Of a stretch of DNA of 64,000 nucleotides, positions 53,414 through 62,300 are shown piece by piece (the stretch's first letter is position 1; every line of letters starts with the position of its first letter). Source of the stretch: Brettanomyces bruxellensis. Taxonomy: Eukaryota > Ascomycota > Pichiomycetes > Pichiales > Pichiaceae. The stretch spans positions 930,001 through 994,000 of the forward strand of contig NC_054686.1 in assembly GCF_011074885.1 (NCBI RefSeq), given 5' to 3'. Below the pieces are notes generated by a model. That model was not told the origin of the DNA, searched no databases, and saw only the letters and a program-made list of their open reading frames with translations. The translations under genes and the position numbers were made by a program.

Positions 53414-54400
53414 TTAGATTATCATTAAAATGGACACGGCAGTCACGGAAATTACCTCCAGAAGTGTGTATTCCTTGAATAGACAATCGCATCCGCTGCT
53501 GAAATCATCATTGTCGTCGTCATCCAAAAAGATGTTGCCTTTTCGATACTGAAACTCCTCGGCTTCGAAAACTGCAGAATCATTGAATGTATCATTGCTC
53601 ACGGCATCTTTGATAATCTTGGCACGTCTTGCAGCAGTCGAAGCGAGCCATTTCTTAATTTGCTTGTTTTTCACATCCCCGGCATTGATTTTCTCGCTCA
53701 ATGAGCCATTTCTCAATTCCGTCGTCGTTTCGGAATCAAACTCGCTCATGCTAAATAATCCGGCCTTCTTCAATACCTTTTGGGGGTCTTGCTTCTCCGC
53801 GTAATGCTGTAATCCAACAAGAAACTCGCTTAATGGCTTTGTCCGATTGGTTGCACTGGCTGCAAACACTCCCCAATCAAGATGTTGTTGCTTCTCATTC
53901 CCCGTAATTTCATCTACATCTTCCTCTTCTTCGTCTTCCTCGTAATCCTCCTCCTCATCTTCCTCGCAATCCTCCCCCTCTCCATTGTCTTTTTCCTCAT
54001 TGTCTTGCCCATTCTCGGGATTTTCCGCATTGTTGTCTTCTTCCTCTTCGTCATCTTCATCCTCACAGTCATCTTTGCCAAGCAAATGTTTGACTTTCTT
54101 TACAATCTTTTCAAAGTGGCTAGGCGACGCTCTTGCAAGAAATCCCACCCACTTATCTTCTCCCAATTTGATGTATGAGGTGGCATCTTTTTCCAATTCA
54201 TTAAGCTCCTGAGCCATTTCGTCCTCATCTTGGTTTCCTTCCTCTTTTTCGACTTCCCGCTTTGTCAATGGTTCAAATAACCCGATTGCATTGTTCTCAT
54301 TGGCCCGTGTAAGGACGTTTTCTGGCACAATACTTGTCATGCAGACATGTGTGAAACATGTGGTTGTTGCTATTATGCTTAGCAGTATCTGATTCTTCAT
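53414..54400 (-). CDS. Secreted polyacidic protein with GPI-type tail, unrecognised
   Basis: 328 residues. A signal peptide (MKNQILLSIIATTTCFTHVCM) is followed by a dibasic LTKR site at about 46-49, like a Kex2 cleavage site. A small helical segment follows (LEKDATSYIKLGEDKWVGFL, SHFEKIVKKVKHLLG). A tract of about 60 residues is almost entirely Glu/Asp with Asn/Gly and two cysteines. A second region (about 175-290) has NRT, NGS and NDT/NDS glycosylation sites. The protein ends in a short hydrophobic stretch (LLEVISVTAVSILMII) after SSGCD, as in GPI-anchor signals. No family recognised. A cell-surface or wall protein is inferred from topology; a processed secreted peptide is an alternative. 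Confidence 0.7.
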   Translation of the reverse strand: MKNQILLSIIATTTCFTHVCMTSIVPENVLTRANENNAIGLFEPLTKREVEKEEGNQDEDEMAQELNELEKDATSYIKLGEDKWVGFLARASPSHFEKIVKKVKHLLGKDDCEDEDDEEEEDNNAENPENGQDNEEKDNGEGEDCEEDEEEDYEEDEEEEDVDEITGNEKQQHLDWGVFAASATNRTKPLSEFLVGLQHYAEKQDPQKVLKKAGLFSMSEFDSETTTELRNGSLSEKINAGDVKNKQIKKWLASTAARRAKIIKDAVSNDTFNDSAVFEAEEFQYRKGNIFLDDDDNDDFSSGCDCLFKEYTLLEVISVTAVSILMII

Positions 54401-54763
54401 TTTCTTTTTGCTTTTTTCTGCCGTTAATCTTTTGAAATACTGACTGGTTGCTTAGCATTGTGTACACCATGATAAGTCGAATGCACAAAACTACAAGGTA
54501 AAAAAGGATAATTTATAGTTTTGTGGAATTAAGCGCCGAGAAAATATCGAGTAGTCCTTTCCTGCCCCTACATTTTTCTTCCCTCTTGCCTATTAGAGCA
54601 GAAACAGAGAACCCGGAAATAAGGAGATCCAGGCAAGAAAAGCGCAAAAAAAAAATTTGGGGTGCTGGTGTTGTCTAATCTGCTTTACCGACTGATGAAC
54701 TTCTTCTTTCGGGCATACTAGCAGTACATCCGGCAAATCGATTGGCACATTTGATAATGAAGA
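54401..54763. other. Divergent promoter region, secreted protein / BLOC1S2-like gene
   Basis: About 360 bp, AT-rich. A run of A (54645-54655) lies about 110 bp upstream of the right-hand gene. No other feature. Confidence 0.5.
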
Positions 54764-55284
54764 ATGAATCAAGCGAAGGGTAATCAGTTTGCGGCACAAG
54801 CTTCATCAAATGCAGATCGTGAAGGCAAAAAACAAACATCTAGGCATAGAAAAAATGATGCTGGACCTAGAAAGGCAACCGTAGAATCATGTGAATGCCT
54901 TAAAAAGATCGTCGATCTGGATACAAAATCAACAACAACGGCATTGGGTGTTCCCGAAGCAGTCAATAATTCGGCAATACTGAAGTATAGGGATCTTGAA
55001 GGATATATAAATGAATTAGAAGAGAATTGTGAATCAGTCGAGCAATCAGGTAAGTTTACACGTGACATTATTCATTTTCATCGAATTCCCACTAACCGGA
55101 CCACGAATTTTGAGCAGATATGCAAATTTTGAAAACTAATGTGCAGCTTGACACTTTGGAGAAAAGAGTTGGAAACCTTGAAGCACTCACTGATCAACTT
55201 GATAAGTGGTCTTCGCAGCTTGAGAAAACGACCAGAAAGTACAGGGACGATCGACGCACGAAACACCGTGATAGTTTTTGGTGA
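54764..55284 (+). CDS. BLOC-1 subunit 2-like coiled-coil protein, one intron
   Basis: Exons 54764-55049 and 55118-55284 give 150 residues. The 68-nt intron has GTAAGT, branch ACTAAC and acceptor CAG, and splits a codon to give QS-D-MQIL. The N-terminal 45 residues are basic and polar. The rest is helical: YRDLEGYINELEENCESVEQ, then QLDTLEKRVGNLEALTDQLD and KWSSQLEKTTRKYR. The second part lines up by eye with the end of human BLOC1S2 (INVIEEQVAALEQAAYKLD, AYSKKLEAKYK), including spacing of Leu, Glu and the final Lys/Tyr/Arg. BLOC-1 in yeast acts at endosomes with Msb3 in Rab5 control. The match is to a short coiled coil, so paralogous BLOC-1 or kinetochore coiled coils remain possible. Confidence 0.6.
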
Positions 55285-56311
55285 ATTGAGAAAAAGAATG
55301 AAATAAAATAAAAACAATCAAAAAAATGTGACCTCGGGCAAATTCAGTCTGCAGCCAACAAAATATTGAGACGGCTCTCAACAGCTTTAATGTGCATCAG
55401 CCATGTGATAGGTCAAAATGCAAACCTTCGGGCAAGAATTGAGCTGTTTTTTTTTTATCTGGAAAAAGGCATTTTTTGAATCGATAAATGTTGACTGCAT
55501 GGAAGATGGCAAATTTGGAGTACGAAGTGGTTCTCCACTTTTCGAAAAGGAACCTTGTAGGGAGTATTGGTCTTTGCATTGATCAGCATGGTATGGTGTT
55601 ATCTTTTGCAGAAGCGGATTTCTCCCCAACAAATTTGTGGAGTGTGAGGAGCTGAAAAATAAAATCACAAAATTATCGTCCTGGATTTAACGTTAGATGC
55701 ACTTTTGCCATAATGCGGTTGGGTGCAGATCGCGGCATTAATTCGAGCAGGATTGTTAACTTTTTTTTAGTGCATGTGAATACGAAAGAAAAATAATTAA
55801 TACGAAAGGACCAAGTATCGAATAGACCGAGTTTTGTCGAAAAGGAAAATAGCATGCTTTTTCTAAATTTTGCATATTAATGTAGCTGAGTAGTATCTAA
55901 TCAGCAGTGTCTTTTCGTTTTCCTACCAGCAAAGTGTATATAACCAGGAGGAGGAAGACGTTTGGTATTCAGTATCTAATGCCGAGCTTGCGTATTAAAG
56001 CTCATATCGAATAGGCATATAGGATAGATTTGCGACACACAGTGCAGAGATTAATAATAACGATAAGCAATATAGGCCAGTGAGAATAATCACAAAGGCA
56101 AGAAACATCAAATAAGCCAGAGCATATTAGGTATATGTGGTAAGAGATTGCATTACTAAGCATCACAAGACTACAGGAATACAAGACTACGAGAATTACA
56201 AGATTACAAGATTACAAGAGTACGAGAATTTCAACATTACAACATCATCACAAGCAACAAATCATCGATTTACATCCCTGATTGCATCGATCACAAATAC
56301 AATACCCAACC
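55285..56311. other. Intergenic, OPI1 promoter and leader
   Basis: About 1.03 kb. A TATA-like element (GTATATAA) is at about 55936-55943, some 370 bp before the OPI1 ATG. A CATGTGAA word (listed) lies upstream. The probable leader at 56155-56260 has repeated ATTACAAGA/ACTACGAGA words. No gene recognised. Confidence 0.55.
55773..55780 (+). promoter_or_regulatory. UAS-INO-like CATGTGAA upstream of OPI1
   Basis: CATGTGAA matches the core of the inositol-sensitive element bound by Ino2/Ino4 in S. cerevisiae. It sits about 530 bp before the OPI1 start. An autoregulatory loop is known for OPI1 in S. cerevisiae. A single eight-base match can occur by chance. Confidence 0.3.
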
Positions 56312-58282
56312 ATGAGTAGCACATCGTCAACTTCCATATCAGGCAATGTGGTCACGGGATCTACAATATCACAAAATGAAAGGCCTTCGCTTTATAGGCG
56401 GCATTCACCTTTGAGGATAAACGAGTTGGTGGACAACACATCCGATTCGCAGGTGGAGCAGACCTATCAGGATACAGGGGCGGTAAGCGTAAGCATGCCG
56501 GATAGTGCGCATGCAGAAATTGGCAGGGCAGAAGACATAGGGGATAGTCGAAAGCAAGGAGGTGGTGCAGGATCCAGTTTGCTTTCTTCAGCATCGAGCG
56601 AGACGTTGGTTACACGAAGTCCGAGTGGGCGCGACTGTTTGGTAATGGATGGAAGTGGTAAAGTGATGGCTGAAAGTGGAAATGTGGAGGATGGAAGTGG
56701 CAAAGTGGTGGATAAACGCGGCAACATGGTGGATGAAAGTGGCAAAGTGGTGAACACAGATAGCAATATGGTTGATGACAGCAGCAACATGGTGGATAAA
56801 AGCAGCAACACCATCGATAACAGTACTATTTTGGACAAAGTGACGTCGCATCCGTTAATCACAAGCTCAATCAACTACATGCTCGAGCGCACAATTCACA
56901 CTTCAAGCTGCTACTTGAAAGCGGCACCAGGCAGTGGGGGTTACCCGGAGAAACCCTGCGAGCCCCACGACCCCAGCATCGATGTTTCACAGAGTGTCTG
57001 CGGAAAAACACAAGACACAAATCGTGCCAAGTACATGGAGCATGCAAAACGGTTGAGGAGCAGCGTAAACACGTTTGAAAGCACGGGCTTGGCAACGGCC
57101 AAACGTCCGAAACTCTCAACGGTCAAACAGCGGGGGCTTCTCACTGAAAATAAGCTCCCTCCACCGATTCCGACTGGATACGGCGTGCCGTGGGCCCAGC
57201 CGACGGTTTTGCCGAGGATGGCCGGCAGCTTACGTCAGCAGGTGACGGTGAACTCGGCGATTTCCGCTCAAAGGTCGCTTCAGGACTTGACGGAGCTCAG
57301 TGTGATAAATCTCAACATTGAGAGCAGGCGTCGGCTGGAGATGTTGATCCATTTTTTGAAGTTGGGAAACGGTCAGTTGAGCGAGCGAATCGAGAATCTT
57401 ATTCGGCAGGTGGAGAGTGTAAGCAGAAAGAGGGAGGGTGTGGATGTTGGAGCGAAAAAGAGGCAGAGTATCGATTCTACAAGCAGCAACAGGAAAAGTA
57501 TCGATTCTGCAAGCAGCAATGGTGGATTGTATGGATTTTCTTCGGGAACAGAGAACTCAGATGAAGCCAGTTCCAACGATGAGGGATACAGCCAGTTCAT
57601 CTCGGACGATTCGGTGCAGCAGATCAAAAACGACATTGTGGCAACAGTGAAGAAAATCGTCAGTGTGGTTTCGAAAGTGTCGGCAAGCTCTCTGTCGGAA
57701 CCTGCTCGGTCCAACGTGCGTGAGGCACTTCTAAAGCTCCCTAGCAACTGGGCGACAATGTTTGAGCGGGAAAAACGGCACGGAGCAGCGGAAAACGGAC
57801 TCTCAGACGATGAGGATAATTCAGGCTGTGCATCGTCGGAAAACGAGCTTGATGACTCCAGTTCTGTGGACACAAGCTCCGTCGATACGCGGTACGAGGA
57901 TTCGATGGAGTTCCAGAAGGCAGACGGCGAGGATTCGAACCCCGGGGCCGGCAGCAGGAGTTTGGCGACTCCCAGCCTCTTTTCCAACTTGTTCCGGTAC
58001 AAAGGAGGACTAAGCCGCGGATCTGTGGCCTCCACGAGGGCAAGGAGGTGGCTCCGGCGGAAAATCCGAAGCCAGATGTCGTACGATACCAATGGCAAGG
58101 TTTTGGTGTTGGCCCAGGAGTCGTTGGACATGATCAACAAGATCATCAAGTTCTGCAACGAGAATTTGGACAAGGCCGAGACCTGGAACTCGTCCAAGCA
58201 GGACCAGCAGAGGGAGAACTTGAGGAACAAGCTTGAGGACATGGACTATGTGTCGACTCCTGGCCGGAGGGGGGGAGACTAG
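56312..58282 (+). CDS. OPI1: OPI1-like repressor of phospholipid genes
   Basis: 656 residues (404 aa in S. cerevisiae), enlarged mainly by an N-terminal low-complexity region. Residues about 110-190 hold imperfect repeats of a SGKVVDESGNMV-type unit. Conserved Opi1 blocks: VINLNIESRRRLEMLIHFLK, a basic segment SRKREGVDVGAKKRQ, DIVATVKKIVSVVSKVSASS, EPARSNVREALLKLPSNW and the C-terminal NGKVLVLAQESLDMINKII. Opi1 holds phosphatidic acid at the ER and, when released, enters the nucleus to repress Ino2/Ino4 targets. The ATG at 56312 is the first in frame. No clear EFFDA-type FFAT motif was spotted, so Scs2 tethering may differ. In several yeasts outside Saccharomyces the Opi1 circuit is rewired. 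Confidence 0.88.
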   Translation: MSSTSSTSISGNVVTGSTISQNERPSLYRRHSPLRINELVDNTSDSQVEQTYQDTGAVSVSMPDSAHAEIGRAEDIGDSRKQGGGAGSSLLSSASSETLVTRSPSGRDCLVMDGSGKVMAESGNVEDGSGKVVDKRGNMVDESGKVVNTDSNMVDDSSNMVDKSSNTIDNSTILDKVTSHPLITSSINYMLERTIHTSSCYLKAAPGSGGYPEKPCEPHDPSIDVSQSVCGKTQDTNRAKYMEHAKRLRSSVNTFESTGLATAKRPKLSTVKQRGLLTENKLPPPIPTGYGVPWAQPTVLPRMAGSLRQQVTVNSAISAQRSLQDLTELSVINLNIESRRRLEMLIHFLKLGNGQLSERIENLIRQVESVSRKREGVDVGAKKRQSIDSTSSNRKSIDSASSNGGLYGFSSGTENSDEASSNDEGYSQFISDDSVQQIKNDIVATVKKIVSVVSKVSASSLSEPARSNVREALLKLPSNWATMFEREKRHGAAENGLSDDEDNSGCASSENELDDSSSVDTSSVDTRYEDSMEFQKADGEDSNPGAGSRSLATPSLFSNLFRYKGGLSRGSVASTRARRWLRRKIRSQMSYDTNGKVLVLAQESLDMINKIIKFCNENLDKAETWNSSKQDQQRENLRNKLEDMDYVSTPGRRGGD

Positions 58283-58374
58283 GCTAGTGTTTATAGAATA
58301 ATAATGAATAAAGAGTTACGGTATCCTTGAAGTAGTGGCTGTGTTGCGTAGATCTGCTTAGATATTACTTATTG

Positions 58375-58793
<419 letters not shown>

Positions 58794-60189
58794 GATTATT
58801 GCCGATTAATTCAAAACCTAGATTCTCACCTATACTTGGTTATTACTCGCTATCACCTAGAAGATATTTATATATTACTCCGTCGCTATTTAAGTACTTA
58901 CGTACTTGCTTATTACCTATTGCTTTAAGACTCACATACTCGCTTGCTTACTTTACTAGATATTACTTACACATTATTTAAATTCCTACTTACTTTTTGC
59001 ATACCTATTTATTATTTCACTGCTTATCATTTAGATACTACTTTCTTATATTGATATTACTTATTACATAGATAATTCTGATTGCTGAATGCTTTCATAA
59101 CATTTACTAATTACTTAGTACTTAGATATTACCTATCACTTAGATGTTAGTTATTGTCTGGATATTAATTATCTATTAGTTACTACTTACATACCTACTT
59201 GAACTTGCTGTCACTTAGATGTTACCTGGATATTTACCTATTAATTGAATGCTGACAGGTACATCTATTTCTTGGCTATTCCTTAGATGTTACCTAGATG
59301 TTACTTATTGCTTAAATACACACGTACACACTTATTACTTAAATGTCACTCAATTCTACCGGTTACTTATTCCTAGTATTACTATTACCCCCGTAGCATC
59401 TTATTCCCATCTATTCCTGTTTTCTGATAAATTTATCTTCCAGTACTCGGCCTGTCTTACTCAGTATCTTAATATGGCAATATAGCATATCCCGACACTC
59501 CAATATATTTTAGTCAGCTTCCCAACATCCCAGAGCATTGCAAATTTGCATATTTGCAATTTCCTACCAGCATATATCTACTCCGTTTACTTCAATATTC
59601 AACTCTTCTCAGGTTATATCAATACACACAACTATGATCCTGACGACTGCTTTACAATCACAATTCGTCGTTTAAAACACAAGCATCACACACAGTACTC
59701 ATATACCCTACAATATGAGGGAGGAAATTCGCAGAGAATCAGAATAAATTGTATTTGGCTCTAAAAGGGGAGCCTATTACCGCCTTTGGGGTTATATTGT
59801 ATGTTATAAGAAAAATTGAAAGATATATTGATAGAATAGTGGCATATATTAAGATATATAGCCATGAGAGTCTCTAAACAAAGAGGTAATAATAATAGAG
59901 TAAGATAACACAAGGGATGCTGCTAGACCCTCATATATTCTTACTCTGGAAAGGTCACATATCCGACATATGGACAATGACCTATTCAAAGTAATCAAAA
60001 AAGTAAGAAAGGTAATTCGCATGGCTTTAACACCTGTGAAATACAATATAAGTGATAAAAGATAAAGTAAGATATGATTGGTCCAATGGTGTAAATAAAA
60101 AAGAAGATTTCTCGAGGTTGGACCTTTAACAACAATTGTCCCTGTAATATTCTGCAGATGGTAAATTATTCCAACATAATAACCCCCTC
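58794..60189. other. Decayed repeat fringe and spacer, no gene seen
   Basis: 58794-59350 is enriched in TTAC, ACTTAG, ATATTAC and GCTTAAAT words, and repeats the flank phrase TTAGAT(A/G)TTAC...TTACTTATTGCTT that also precedes the microsatellite at 58357. It looks like old, mutated microsatellite. 59350-60189 is plain AT-rich DNA. No RNA gene or protein recognised. Confidence 0.6.
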
Positions 60190-60809
60190 TCACAACTTTG
60201 TACTCTCCAAAAACCTCAAAACAGCAGGAAATGTCGAACGATCGAGACTTCCATTGTGTTCCACACCAAGGTACCGCACTACACCATCAATAACCACAGC
60301 CGCATACCTGAATGTGCGGGCAGGAACATACTCGTCGCCCTCAATCGAAGCCAAGCCCAATTCTGCACTAAAAGCACCCTTTGGGTCACTGACAAACTTC
60401 ACTTCACCTTTATTTCCCAATGCCTTACCCCAAGCGGCCTGGACAAACGGATTGTCCGTGGTGAGCACATAAACCTCATCAGCCCCGTTATCCTTCAACT
60501 GCTTATAACCCGAAACAAAGCCTGGAATGTGTCTTTCAGTGCATGTTGGAGTAAATGCTCCTGGTGCAGCAACAAGCACAATAGTCTTACCTGGAAGGAT
60601 TTTCGACAAATCAACCGAGATCGGTCTTCCAATTGAGCAGATATTCTCATGCTCTGGTGTGTATGGGATGTATCCCAACTTGATGTTTGTAGGAATGTGG
60701 TCTATAGGATTGACAGTAAAGTTAGCAGTGTTAGTATAGTGATCTCATATCAATTAACCGACCACATCCCATCTCTCAATTGCTTACCCCCAACTGTAAT
60801 TTCTCCCAT
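60190..60809 (-). CDS. AHP1: Ahp1-type thioredoxin peroxidase, one intron
   Basis: Exon 1 (60788-60809) encodes MGEITVG and one base. An 86-nt intron (60702-60787) has donor GTAAGC, branch TACTAAC and acceptor TATAG. Exon 2 (60190-60701) gives DHIPTNIKLGYIPY and the rest, 177 residues in total. The peroxidatic Cys61 lies in PGAFTPTCTERHIPG, and Cys29 (ENICSIG) matches the resolving Cys31 of S. cerevisiae Ahp1 (176 aa). TDNPFVQAAW and FVSDPKGAF are standard Prx5/Ahp1 blocks. It reduces alkyl hydroperoxides with thioredoxin in the cytosol. There is no peroxisomal PTS1 (ends TKL, only loosely like SKL), so Pmp20-type import is possible but unproven. Confidence 0.94.
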
Positions 60810-62300
60810 GTTGAAAATAATTGATTCTTGCTTTTGGTATGTATGTTAGGATGGGAAGTATCAGGAGTGTCAGTTAAATTAGTTCTGTCTACCCTTTCAT
60901 GTGGCGGCTTGCTGCTTTATATATACCGATAAGAGCGTGTGCACAGCCTTTGAAATCCGCTGATATACTTAGCACTTTTTTTCATTATTTTCTCTATCGG
61001 ATTTTTCGTATTTGCTGCGGAGAATAGAAAAAATATGACAGTTGACGAAATGAGAATACGGAAATAAAGGATTATTACACGCCGTGAAAAAGGGTGGCAA
61101 AGAATTAAGAAATTTCGTTAACTATCTTTAAAATTCTTACTTTCTAAATTTCTATAGTGCAATCTGTTTCTACTGTAAATGATAAGCCGTGAGTACCATG
61201 CATCTCGAAAATACTGAAAGCATGGAAAGTACCTTGCAATAATGAAAATGTGGTACACTAGGCACGTTAAATGTTGAAAATGAAATATAGAGATAGTTTG
61301 CGACATATTGGAAAGAAGAGCAGACACAAACAATGAAAAGTTTTCTGAATACAAAAAAGCTGTACTGAATGTCGAAGGGTACCTAAAATACTGTGGCACT
61401 TAGTATTTTACTTGAAATGTTGAAAATGTTGAATATATTAGGTTACCAAAATGTTGAAATACAGAAAGAGCTGGAAATTTCGGAATAGTAACAATGCCAA
61501 ATACAATAAAAATACTATGTACCTTGCTATAGGTACCAAGAATATCAAGAATAAGGACCATTGCGAGTGTCATACCAGAACTCAAGATTAAAGACCGAAA
61601 ATATTCAAGATGTCGTAAATGTTGAAGCACCTTGATTTGCTACAAATACTGAAAATGCAGTAGTAAAGATAGTTGGAATTTTAAATTAATACGAAATAAA
61701 CCTATTGAGGAATTGATACTAAATAACTAAATATTGAAAACATTGGAAATACTACTGAGTGGATTAAAATACTGAATCCTCTTACCAAAGATGGCAAGAA
61801 TACTGACTCCCTAAATGCTAAACCAGAGATACTTATATAGGAAACAATGAAGTCTTCATCACGGAGATGACCAATACAAAACGTTCAGAACTGTAAATTC
61901 CAAAAATGGATAATATTGAAGCTGAATTCCAAAAATGAATAATATTGAAGCTGGATTTCATAAATCATCATATTGAAGCTGAATTTCATAAATCATCGTA
62001 TTGAAGCCGGATTCCATAACTATAAGTAATAATGAGGCTGAATTCCGTAGCTATAAGTAAATTCTCTAATTTGGAGAACAAAAAAAATACTAATCCCAAT
62101 CCTAAGAGTACTAACTTCCAATACTGCAATACTGGGAACACTGAAATGCAACTAATGCTAAATACAAATTTATACGACTAATATTAGCAAACTACTAAAA
62201 AATAAAATGCATAATCTACCCACAAAACGTAAAAAGCATAAAAACAAGTAATACATCTAACACAGAGAAGCACTTCTAACACAGCCATGCACAACATCCC
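60810..62300. other. AHP1 promoter and repeat-rich spacer
   Basis: About 1.5 kb. 61180-61830 is built of degenerate AATACTGAAAATGTTGAA-like words on the plus strand, and 61896-62065 is a clearer tandem repeat (listed). No protein or RNA recognised. The AHP1 promoter occupies the left few hundred bases (TATATATAC near 60919 on the plus strand). Confidence 0.55.
61896..62065. repeat. About six decaying 28-31 bp tandem units
   Basis: Units of the form AATTCCAAAAATGAATAATA followed by TTGAAGCTG. The first two are nearly identical; later ones change progressively (TTTCATAAATCATC, then ATAACTATAAGTAAT). Spacing is kept by the (T/A)TGA(A/G)GC(T/C)G end. Noncoding minisatellite. Confidence 0.8.

Noticed and set aside
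57931..57944. GGATTCGAACCCCG resembling a tRNA T-loop
   Set aside because: Inside OPI1 coding sequence; no cloverleaf can be drawn around it.
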